DNA of 64,000 nucleotides from Isoetes taiwanensis (Eukaryota > Streptophyta > Lycopodiopsida > Isoetales > Isoetaceae). The DNA is taken from assembly GCA_021234155.1 (NCBI GenBank), contig JAJEKV010000032.1:8156736-8220735 (forward strand), written 5' to 3'. The translations under genes were made by a program, and so were the position numbers. A model generated the notes under the pieces. It was not told the DNA's origin, ran no database searches, and worked only from the letters and a program-made list of their open reading frames with translations. Numbering within the stretch: position 1 is the first letter of the stretch; every line of letters starts with the position of its first letter. This document shows positions 12,288 to 21,369 of the stretch, in pieces.

Positions 12288-12401
12288 TCTATTTCCCTTT
12301 CTGCTGGGTGCAATCTTTTCTTGCGCTGGAATATGAGGATATTTCTGCAGGGAAAGCTCGCTTGATTGAACGTGGTGAGAAATTTGGTGACATTTCTCTC
12401 A
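12288..12401 (+). pseudogene. eIF2B alpha subunit, N-terminal exon, displaced downstream of the C-terminal exons
   Basis: The plus strand reads SISLSAGCNLF, then after a frame change ALEYEDISAGKARLIERGEK and FGDISLK, ending at a GTAATC donor. In the intact protein this segment precedes ARRTIA, yet here it lies about 550 bp downstream of that exon on the same strand. The MRYVTRTS stretch expected between LF and ALEYED is deleted, which causes the frame break. It is either part of a second tandem copy or a rearranged exon. It cannot form a normal transcript with 11587-12245. Confidence 0.75.
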
Positions 12402-13142
12402 AGGTAATCGTAACCATTAAATCTATGTCTTGTCATATGCCTGGCCCATTAGTTCATTTGAAATATTGATTCTGTATTGGCATGAATTGTGAAGTTGTTT
12501 TTCCATTTACCTGGAAACAGAATGTCACTTATGTCAGCAGATTACTATAAACTTTGTAGCGGAATTAAGGCTGTGAAGTCTAGTTCTTAAATAAACACAA
12601 CAATTACCCACCTTAATATTAGGTTGCCACCATGATTTTTCATGCCAATAAAGCCGCGTCAATTCCCGAAAATTTTCCAAACGATTTCGTCCATATGCTG
12701 TCGCTATACTTTCTGGATGGAACTGTCAAAGAGAAAATAAAGGGCACATAAAGACTTCTAGAAATTGTAAGAGTTTGCACATTGAGGTCTACATTACCTG
12801 CATGATGTGGCCTACTAATATGAGAAACTCCCATCAGTAGCCTTACTTTGTCAAGAGCTTCAGCCGCTCGTGCGCCGCCGAGAAAAATTGTACGCCGGAA
12901 TGATTTCCAGGCATGCATTACGTAGTACATAAGGTACGAAAATACAGCTTAAAGGGCATGGCGAACAACAAAAAATGTTAACAATCAAATTGAGCCTATT
13001 GAACATTTGTTTCAAAAAGCACAATGTGTACATACACCTGTTAATTTACTACACCGACACCAGATGGACTTCCGCAGTTACCCTTTCAAGATCTAAAAGT
13101 GGCCAGAAAGGTCTGGCCAGATCTATATATATTTCACAGGTG
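12402..13142. other. No gene recognised
   Basis: This separates the eIF2B-alpha relic from the galactinol synthase exons. The minus frame at 12640-12930 has no known motif. The sequence is AT-rich and intron-like. Confidence 0.4.
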
Positions 13143-13596
13143 TCAAAACATTACAAATTGTTGGTAGGCAGCCGAAGGAATTGCCCAGGCCACGTCAACT
13201 ATCATAAATTCCACCGGCTTGTTAGCATACATCTCCACAGATAATGTCCGTCTCAGATAAAACAAATCCACTGCCGGATCCTTGTACACTTCCCACCATC
13301 TATTCACAAGTTCTTTTACATCCTCCCGATCCATGTTTTCCACTTTCCCCATGTAGCCCCATGGCTTTGAACCCTGTGAATTTATTCCATCAGTTTTAAA
13401 CCCAACATTCCACACTCTAAATTGCTAACCCTTAGTCCAAAAACTACACTGTATTACTTACTGCAGCACAGTAATGGACCACCTTTATCTTCTTCAGATC
13501 AACATTTTCAGGATCCCTCCATAGCACCACCATCACCAGATTATAAACGTTTGGAATCGGCCTGTACACATCCTGGAAGAACATATTGAGAAAATC
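13143..13596 (-). pseudogene. Galactinol synthase, last two exons
   Basis: On the minus strand a TTGCAG acceptor is followed by DFLNMFFQDVYRPIPNVYN, then LWRDPENVDL, KKIKVVHYCAA and a GTAAGT donor (exon 13462-13596). The next exon (13143-13373) opens in phase with GSKPWGYMGKVENMDRED and VKELVNRWWEVY, and ends in an IPSAA-like tail extended by YQQFVMF. This GT8 enzyme makes galactinol from UDP-galactose and myo-inositol for raffinose synthesis. The catalytic DxD exon and the N-terminal two thirds are absent, and upstream sequence belongs to another gene. The two exons are themselves intact, with good splice sites. Confidence 0.85.
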
Positions 13597-13772
13597 CTGC
13601 AACACCACATTATTTGCATGCAGAAATCAAAATTAGAAATGTCTGTTTTTTACAGAACCTTTCGGCCAAATTTAGAAGAAAGCAGATAACACATGCATAC
13701 TTGCTCTGCAAAGGGGGTTGGGGGCTGCTCCGAACTGCCGACATCATTTTCCTGAATGTGTTTCTGCAAGGC

Positions 13773-14170
13773 TCAAAGACAAACATTCTGGCGTTGAAAT
13801 AAGGTTTTGGATACAAACCTTATGTCTTTTGTCAAGGAGATTGCTTTGTCTGGAGATTGCTTCAAATGATTGACATATTTTCCAGCAAGGCAATCATGAG
13901 CCACGACAACAGACCCACAGGAGCCAAGTATTTCAGAAATGCCCAGTGGTTTTTCTCCAATAGCCCATGCTGTTGCAACCGAATCTCCTGGTAGTGAATT
14001 GAGATCAACAATCAAAGAATGGTATCGAACAACCTACATTGCACTTAACCATTATCAGAATTGTAATATGTAATAAATCAATAAAAAGACAGCGACCAAT
14101 CACCTTAAAACCTGACACTGGACCGGAAGGAATTCCAGCAAACAGAGGATGTTTTCCATGTTCAATTTCA
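13773..14170 (-). pseudogene. Aminodeoxychorismate synthase (PabA-like domain), two exons
   Basis: The minus strand has an acceptor CTTGCAG, then SEIEHGKHPLFAGIPSGPVS and GFK (14104-14170), a GTGATT donor, and a short intron. After ATGTAG it continues VVRYHSLIVDLNSLPGD and SVATAWA (to about 13960). In plant ADC synthase (chloroplast folate synthesis, chorismate to aminodeoxychorismate) FKVVRYHSL belongs to the glutamine amidotransferase domain. Sequence after AWA departs from what I expect for the family and may be intron or decayed. The catalytic Cys and His-Glu segments are not present. Anthranilate synthase beta subunit is a less likely alternative. Confidence 0.65.
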
Positions 14171-14915
14171 CTGCAAGTTGACAAATGTTAGGGAAAGAAA
14201 TCACCTCAAAATTTGAAATTTGTTGAAGACTAAACAATTCAGAAGGTATCTCCGCTGTCTTACTACTTTCCAGAAATCATAGAACTCGGCCAGAAATCTT
14301 AAACATTCCTATATATTTTTAAATACACATGCATGTTGAATAACAAAATGTTCATTTCAGTACAAACCTTCGTAGACCATGAACTGGTCTACGAAGCTCA
14401 AGCTCAGAAGCTCAAGTTCTGCAATTGCTGCTCTGCCTGAAATTTTAAAAAAGGCCAACTGGATATTTTTTAACATTTGGCCTCACATGTCACCAATAGC
14501 AGACTTTCATTTTCCAAACAAGACATTACATGTTGCACCATTCACTGCAAGTTGACAAATGTTAGGGAAAGAAATCACCTCAAAATTTGAAATCTGTTGA
14601 AGACTAAACAATTCATAAGGTATCTCCGCTGTCTTACTACTTTCCAAAAATCATAGAGCTCGGCCAGAAATCTTAAACAGTCCTATATATTTTTAAATAC
14701 ACATGCATGTTGAATAACAAAATGCTCATTTCAGTACAAACCTTCGTAGACCATGAACTGGTCTACGAAGCTCATTGCTCAGAAGCTCAAGCTCTGCAAT
14801 TGCTGCTTTGCCTGAAATTTTAAAAAAGACCAACTGGATATTTTTTAACATTTGGCCTCACATGTCACCAATAGCAGACTTTCATTTTCCAAACAAGACA
14901 TTACATGTTGCACCA
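14168..14915. repeat. 374-bp exact-period tandem duplication with internal 12-bp hairpins
   Basis: Units 14168-14541 and 14542-14915 are nearly identical, with a few substitutions. The left edge of unit 1 overlaps the splice acceptor of the aminodeoxychorismate synthase exon, so the duplication lies in intron or upstream sequence. Each unit holds a perfect 12-bp inverted repeat, CTTCGTAGACCA and TGGTCTACGAAG, around a TGAAC loop (14368-14396 and the equivalent near 14742-14770). Confidence 0.9.
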
Positions 14916-15109
14916 TTCACTTAATTGATATATAAACACTGGTAATTTGTCAGATGTCCTGATGCAATTTGGCATTGGCTGCACTGCTCACATGTCCAGC
15001 CATTGAAACAGTGAGAAGAATAGGACATGAAATACATCTACATGGGAAACCTCGAAAATGACATAAAGGCTGGGCTTGTATATTCTTGATGATGAGTAGA
15101 CCCACGATT

Positions 15110-15280
15110 TTTACCTTTATCTTGAAGGCCGGACACCCATATACTGGTGCAGACCTGCAGAAGCAGCTCCCTTGTCAAGAGACAGTAGAAGCTCAAAGAC
15201 AGGGTATAATCAACTCACATGACCTGAAACAGGAAGAGGCCTGTGAAGCTCCAAATATTGTTCTCCATGTAGTAAAAGCT
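15110..15280 (-). pseudogene. Enoyl-CoA hydratase 2 (MaoC/hotdog type), exon pieces
   Basis: The minus strand reads LLHGEQYLELHRPLPVSGHV (15220-15280) and, about 90 bp further on, GLQDKGK before a possible GGTAAAA donor (15110-15130). In peroxisomal enoyl-CoA hydratase 2 and multifunctional enzyme hotdog domains, LHGEQYLE and GL.DKGKAA flank a beta strand, so this looks like two parts of one exon with a disrupted middle. The catalytic hydratase-2 motif is not seen. The direction matches the neighbouring fragments. Confidence 0.6.
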
Positions 15281-16199
15281 TCATATCGAAACTACAGATC
15301 AAAGACTTAATATGAGAACCAGAAACATAACATAATACCAAACATATAACCTGCAAATGGGCTCCGCATAAGGTAAAATGACAAAAAGACCTCTATCTAT
15401 CTAAAGTTGAACTGAAGACCTTATTTAGTGCGATGTCTTAACTGTTGGTTTCCCTTATAATAGCCAACATGAAATTAGAGAACCAAACAAATTTGTAGTT
15501 ATCCTTTTATTTTAAGAGCTTCCCTGTTGTAATCCAACTGAAATCACGAAGTAAGCTGTCCTGAACTAGTGCCATCTTACTATGAAGATTATCAGAGCGC
15601 AGCAGAAATAGACAGTGTCTTTTGATGCAATAGTCAGTATGCCTTTGATGCACAGGGCTAATTATAAAATGCTCAGCATTCAATTATCCGTAATCCATAT
15701 GAAGAAGCGCATGCATTAAACATTGCCAAATCATGCACATCTTTCTGCATATTTACCATGCTTGAAAAAAAAGAATAATCATACTAGCTTTCAAGACTGA
15801 AACCAGACACACCTCTGGCCAAATGGCTGGAGCAAACAGGTTGGCATCGGCTTCAAGTAGTCTCGTTAAAAAGTTGCACGCAGCCAGCACTCTTTTTCAT
15901 CGCATATCACGGTCTCAAATATGGAAGTTTTATACTTGATCTATATTATAACCATCATCATCATCTGGCAGGAATCATCTTGAGCAAATTCTGCTCACAA
16001 CCCAATGTCGCAACCTTTCCTGTGAGGTAGAAAGGCCACCCGTGTATACAAACCCTTCTGAGCATGTCCCAACTTTGTTGCATTCTCGTTATACCAATTC
16101 CTTGATAACTATCGAGATCATTATCTAAAGCATTCTCCGTTATGCATGTAGATGACAAAGATAATGTGTTGGCAGATAAAAAGAGTGAAAATATCGAGA
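15281..16199. other. No gene firmly recognised
   Basis: A short minus-strand stretch near 15800-15890 reads LAACNFLTRLLEADANLFAP and looks exon-like, but I cannot place it in a family. The frame at 15961-16158 minus lies just after the PP6 regulatory subunit exons in their reading direction and may be an intron. Confidence 0.35.
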
Positions 16200-16825
16200 C
16201 TGACCTACCTTTTGCACCATGCCCACAACAGTTTCAGGATTAGCTGCAGAAAGGGCTTGAAGTACATGTTGTGATCGTGCCCCAAATGTTAAATGAATAG
16301 TACTCTGAAATGCACACAGAAAGAGAATGAATTAATGTTGGATTGGATAGTAGATCCTCCAATGCATGATTGAATAACCCACCCACGAACCTGCAAACAG
16401 GCGAGCATAAGGTCCCATATTACCAAAAATCATAATGAATGCTAAAACGCAGTAAACTTTAAGTCCAGTACGTTGGGCTTGAAAGCTGAGATGCAAGAGC
16501 AGACGGAGCAGTTTGTGTCACAGTTGAAAGTATCTCTGCCGCATTAGAATGCACTTCAGACCCATTTTGACACAAAGTAATGGCATTATAAATAAAAACC
16601 ATAGTACCTCTGGGCTGAGCTTATCAACAAGCATATTTCAAGCAAGTCCGTGTCCGCCAACCATTTTAGCGCATCTGCATGGGAAGAGTTAAAGAGGCAA
16701 AAAATTATGTGAACACAACTTGGAAGAAGAAGCAGATACATCTTAAATGCATATCTGAAAAGAATTCACCTCTTCGAGGGATGTGATCCCAATGAGGTCC
16801 ACAAGCCTCTTAACATCCAGGTGGG
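16200..16825 (-). pseudogene. PP6 phosphatase regulatory subunit (SAPS domain) fragment
   Basis: In reading order on the minus strand: LDVKRLVDLIGITSLEE (about 16770-16822), HADALKWLADTDLLE (16640-16680), VDKLSPEV after a frame change, SEVHSNAAEILSTVTQ and TAPSALASQLSS (16480-16565), FVGGLFNHALEDLLSNP (16330-16395), and a piece ending NPETVVGMVQK (16205-16310). Order and spacing fit the helical-repeat SAPS domain that tethers the PP6 catalytic subunit. The junction between WLADTDLLE and VDKLSPEV is out of frame. Both ends of the protein are absent. Confidence 0.8.
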
Positions 16826-17385
16826 ACTGTCAACAAGCAAAATCATTAATAATAAAGCAGACATTCTTCATGTGAGGCTCCAACCATAATTTTAAAACCA
16901 ACATTCTATTAATCTCCAGTAGATCTGTAGCTTGAAGAGCCGCAAAAGCCCATAACGTGGTCACATGTCCAATCAGAACCAGACTTTTGATAGCGTGCAG
17001 GCATGTCCATTTCTCTTGATAGCACATTTTCCTCATGGGCATAAAAAATTTATACTTACTCCAGGAAGTTAAAAGGCCCTCTAGCAAACGATTATGGGAA
17101 AAGTGCAAAATCATAGTGTCTTTGGCAACCTAGCAGCAAATATGTACAGATGCTAATATACCAATCACACTACAAAAAAAATTAATGGCAGACCTTGCAA
17201 GATCTATGCTAAGATAGTAGATTCAAGAAGGGACAAAATAATGTTTCTAAAACACCATTCAAATATCTGGGCGCACACAACACATACTTGGAACTGATTT
17301 TATCATATTTGTAGATCAATTTTACTACCAAAAAGGTTACAGTTGGCCAGACAACTATCTTAAGCAAAAACTAAAAGCCAAAAGC

Positions 17386-17650
17386 TCACTGCTGTGGTGC
17401 CTGCTGCTGCTGTTGACCAGATGTTGGAGGCATGCCAGGCCTTGGTGGGCCAAACATTCCCATTGGAGATCCAGCAGGCGGTGGAGGCATGCCAGGGTGG
17501 AGGCATGCCAGGCCTCGGAGGACCTGGGGGAGCTGGAGCTTACATGAGTTAAGCATACCTTGCTCTTGACTGCAAACTCGATTGCATCTCAAGGTCTGGC
17601 ATCCACACTCATGTCATCCTTATACAGCAACCTCACCTTTGCAGGATTTA
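17386..17650 (-). pseudogene. Proline/methionine-rich C-terminal exon of an unidentified protein
   Basis: The minus strand contains PGMPPPPAGSPMGMFGPPRP followed by GMPPTSGQQQQQAPQQ and a stop. Such tails occur in plant Sm-B, U1-C and other splicing-associated proteins, but the core domain is missing. Just upstream (about 17590-17645) another frame reads VQVDHINPAKVRLLYKDD, which looks conserved but which I do not recognise. The two may or may not belong to the same gene. Confidence 0.3.
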
Positions 17651-19198
17651 TATGATCCACTTGAACCTCCCTGCCATTTGAAAGAGACATAGAAAGACGA
17701 CCTTGGAGGGACAATATGCTCGCTGGCAAACATTTAACAGGCAACAAAGAAGCTTAAACCCTACAACTTCATATAACCATGTCTGCATGCAAAATCCATA
17801 TAAAGATTGAGATGGAACAGCAATTACTTGCATCTACCACATTGACAGAAAGGTATCCAGCGCTATCCTTTTCCCAGCTCTTCCCGCTCCAACGAGAATC
17901 ACAAGCTATGAGGGACAAATAACAACATTGCTTCTTGCCATCCCTAACTACGTAAATCATTTTAACAAAGACATCTCTAAGAACTTGCACTTTATCTGAA
18001 CAATAGAAGCAAACCCAAACCAATGCCCAGCAATGAAGCAAGCTGCAAATCGTTTTCTTTACCTACTCCATGAAGAGGTGCTATTAGCTATGCCAGTCGG
18101 TACACTGCAGAACAAAAAAATAAAATCATGTCACTGCTATCTAGATTCCTTTTTGTGAACATCCATCATTCTTCGCAAGGATCAATATAAAGCCAAAATA
18201 AATACTTCTAGATGTGATGAGTCCAAGTTCCATTGTGGAGAACATCTGCCTATATTATGGTTAAGAACCTCAATAAACTATGATCCAGAGCCCAACACAA
18301 TAAGATCCTTACGTAGACACAGCCAATACTTGTTACTATAATAAGGAATGCAAACTGGCATAGGCTACATTTTGGTGGCCAATCATAACCTGCGTTGGTA
18401 ACCCACTCAGAATATGTCCTCACCTGCATAACAGATTATAAAACAAATTCCTTCAATGCTAAATTTTGAAAAGGGCCAATTGGTCACCCCAATATCCAGC
18501 AAACACAACTCTGAGGTAAGCAAGAGGTACAACACATTGTTGATGATCTGGAAGCAGATTCACTCATTTGCAGACAGGAATCTTCTGTGCAAAGCAGCAT
18601 AATTTGCTATCATGATCTGGAAGCAGATGCACTCATTTGCAGACAGGAATCTTGTGTGCAAAGCAGCATAATTTCCTGTCATCCTTTTCTGAGTTCTACT
18701 TTTAATTCTGATTCTGACAATGGCACTAGTCTCGCAGATCTACCCGTTGATCATACTTATAGACTTTTTGGAATGCGAAAATGAGTTTTCAGGCAATACC
18801 TTACACCCAAGCACAACAGAGACGAAAACCCTAGATAGTTAAAGAGACAGTCGAATATTAGACAAATTTGGAATAACATAAAATGAGAAAAGAGCCGATG
18901 CACTTGGCTCACACAAAAGCAGTCAGGGAGATATTTGAGATTAACTGTAAAGAAGATACTTAGCTACTGCTTACTGATGGCACAAGGAGCCTGCGAAGAA
19001 ACCATGCCGGAATGACAGAAGCAAAACCGAAAGTATAGAGATCTATGTTTCGGGACCAAAACATGCATATATAAAGATCCGGCATTCTCCAAATATTTGC
19101 AACTTTACTTATTGCAGAAATATTTCGACAAGATTTGAGCTGGCACAAAAGAGAAATCCATCAAATTAAGAGAAGTTTTGGCAAAGCGGTCAGGAAGC
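17651..19198. other. No gene recognised; contains a 69-bp tandem duplication
   Basis: The minus frame at 17769-18041 and a short stretch VRTYSEWVTNAGYDWPP near 18370-18430 look partly exon-like but match no family I know. The sequence downstream of the CCT exon is probably its intron. Confidence 0.35.
18544..18681. repeat. Two-copy tandem duplication, 69-bp period
   Basis: Both units start TGATCTGGAAGCAGAT and include CTCATTTGCAGACAGGAATC. They differ at about four positions. Confidence 0.9.
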
Positions 19199-19464
19199 AC
19201 TCACGATTTTTTTGCTTGCTCTAAAGATCTTGTATGCCCGAAATGAAACAGATCATAGATGCCATCTGCACAAACTCTAACCGACCGATCACTAACAACA
19301 ACTCGCCAGAAACAGATCCTTTTGGTCGACAGTACACCAGGCGCCATAGCAGAAACCGAAAAAGGAGAGGGCATCCATTTACCCGGCCATATAATCGAAA
19401 TTAGAAGCAGAGGTCGTCGCCAGAATCGAATCGAAACTATGGCAACACAGTAAATCGGAACCAA
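19199..19464 (-). pseudogene. Phosphocholine cytidylyltransferase, first coding exon
   Basis: The minus strand reads [20 protein letters not shown] and then [10 protein letters not shown], ending at a GTGAGT donor (19199-19204 on the plus strand). [25 protein letters not shown] is the hallmark start of the catalytic domain, with the HxGH CTP-binding motif, in plant CTP:phosphocholine cytidylyltransferase (phosphatidylcholine synthesis). The HFGH motif is kept and a Tyr is Cys. The frame is open upstream to 19464, but that part does not resemble a CCT N-terminus. No later CCT exon was found, so it is a captured 5' exon. It is the first captured exon inside the module's 5' end. Confidence 0.8.
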
Positions 19465-19499
19465 GGACTTCTAGTCGACATCTTCGAAGCTGTAATGGT

Positions 19500-19755
19500 G
19501 CACCTTGACTTTTAAATCAAGGGAAGAGATTAGAAGCCCCAATTGCAATGATCTGGATTAAAAGCCCCAATTCTATCACCTTCCCCGCAACTTCCTAGAT
19601 CCAAAATTGACGGCCAAGATTTGACCTTCCTTTTAATCATTTTAAGGCCATATGAAAAGCCCCAAATAATTTTAAAGTCGGCGGTCTAGATAAAAATGCC
19701 TCAATTTCAAAGGCCCAGAGTAAAAACACCATGTTGGGGGACCTCCATATAATTG
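19500..19755 (-). repeat. Hairpin-rich 5'-terminal block of module 7871-19755
   Basis: This is homologous to 6530-6857 in the same orientation, sharing AAAAGCCCCAATTCTATCAC and TTGACGGCCAAGATTTGACC. It is partly collapsed near the end and then reaches ATATAATTGTATATATAT. Confidence 0.75.
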
Positions 19756-20297
19756 TATATATATAAGGATATATATATATATAGTCTACCAACATGGTAG
19801 ATGATCGATCTGGCCCATCTCTCGAGATGGAGACCGCCGCATAATTGTATATATACAAGGGAGCATCCCCCTTATTTGGGCTTTTAACATGGCCCTTGAA
19901 ATTGGGGCATTTTATCTAGACCGGCCGATTAAAATTATTTGGGGCTTTTCATATGGGGGCCTGGATTAAAAAGGAAGGTCAAATCTTGGCCGGCCAATTT
20001 TGGATAGGAAGGTCAAATCTTATATATATACAATTATATGGAGGTCTACCAACATGGTGTAGAGATTGATCTCTAGTGGTCCATCTACGAGATGGGCGGC
20101 CTGACGGCAATTACACCTCGTAACACCCCAAGCATCCCCCCTTATTTGGGGCTTTTAATCTGGGCCCTTGAAATTGGGGCATTTTATCTAGACCGTCGAT
20201 TAAAATTATTTGGGGCTTTTCATATGGGCCGTCGGATTAAAAGGGAAGGTCAAATCTTGGCCGTCAATTTTGGATAGGAAGGTCAAATCTTATCACT
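19756..20297. repeat. Scrambled, nested copies of the hairpin-rich block and TA tracts
   Basis: TA tracts at 19755-19783, 19840-19855 and 20021-20030 separate partial M-block copies in both orientations. This is the junction where element orientation changes from minus (left) to plus (right). Two plus-oriented 5' ends occur, at 20031 and 20298, which indicates nested insertion or rearrangement. The frames at 19637-19858 and 20092-20277 are repeat translations. Confidence 0.65.
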
Positions 20298-20430
20298 CAT
20301 ATATATACAATTATATGAGCTCTACCAACATGTTGGTAGAGATTGATCTCGGCCGTCCATCTATGAGATGGACGGTCGAGACGGTGACACCTCGTAACTC
20401 CCCAAGTAGCCCCCTTGTTGGTAGACATTG

Positions 20431-21369
20431 AGGTGTCATCGTCGTGGCCGTTGAATGTGCAAGATCTAAGGTCTAGATGTTGTCACACTAATTTTAGGGC
20501 TTTTTATGTGGGCCGTTGGATTTGTTGAATTGTGTGGGTTGCTTGAGGTGTCGTTACTTGGGTGAGTTAAAATCAGTTTAGTAGGGTAGGGGGGTTTAGG
20601 ATATGCGAAGGTTTCTTTAAAGTCAACTTTTAATGGTTGTTTTTAATGGTTGTTGATAAGGGAATTAAATATTGGATGTTTATGCTGATAAGTGGATTAA
20701 ATGATGGAAGTTGGAATCTTTGAACTGTCGACAGGGGGTTGTTGTCCACGTTTTGCCCGTGGAATAGTCGAAGGGGGAATGAAGATGCAGATTTTTTTAT
20801 GGGGCTGCTATGGCGATTTCGGGAACACGTGGAGATGAGGTTGGAGGCTATTTTAGAAGAGCGAAGTTTGTGTGGAGGTTAGTATGATGAACTTGAGCTT
20901 ACGGGTGTCCGCCTGCTGGGTTTTTGGCTATTTCGTGATAGGCATTGAGAGAGTTAGGTATTTGGCTTCTGGAGGTGAGAATGACTGAGGATTGAATAGG
21001 GAATGTATGCTTGTTGGTCTAAGATAATTTGCCTTTGCACGTATCTGATGCATTCGTGATATCTATTGAGCTATTGGAGAATATTTGATTGGAAGAAATA
21101 TCCGTAGTTCCCATTTTCATTCAGCACTAGATCCAACTGGCAATTATTTCGGGATTTAATGAATTAGTGAAGATGAAATAAGTAATATTTTGGGAAATGA
21201 TCAACACACTTGAACAATCTAGAATATGGAACTGGTATTGGCAGTGATATGGAACTCGCCGTGTCTGGCCTTTTTGAAGCTCCGCTCTCCTCTATCTGGT
21301 AACAACATACTTCTAGTTTTTATTTTCTCTCATTTGACCTCCTCTGTTGTGTCGGCTATGGCAATACTA
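20431..21369. other. Leader-like region between the 5' block and the first captured exon
   Basis: GT-rich sequence with no long frame. Parts resemble the corresponding position of the next module: GATGGAAGTTGGAAT ... GGTTGTTGTCCACGT here and TTGTGGAAGTTGTAAT ... GTTTGTTGTCCACAT near 27090-27145. Confidence 0.4.

Larger units (their letters stand above)
7871..19755 (-). mobile_element. Large TA-bounded module, minus orientation, carrying fragments of at least six host genes
   Basis: The left edge is a 3' terminus (CAAGTCTTTGTACTATGAG) and the right edge is a hairpin-rich 5' block (19500-19755). Inside are pieces of CCT, a PP6 regulatory subunit, enoyl-CoA hydratase 2, aminodeoxychorismate synthase and galactinol synthase, all on the minus strand, plus an eIF2B-alpha relic on the plus strand. 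The subterminal repeat at 10140-11040 suggests the original 3' end was near 10.1 kb and that 7871-10130 is a later addition. The interval could be several nested elements. Confidence 0.5.

Noticed and set aside
7871-19755. Canonical Helitron
   Set aside because: Gene capture fits, but there is no 5' TC end, no 3' CTRR preceded by a GC hairpin, and insertion is at TA tracts and not between A and T in a non-repeat target.
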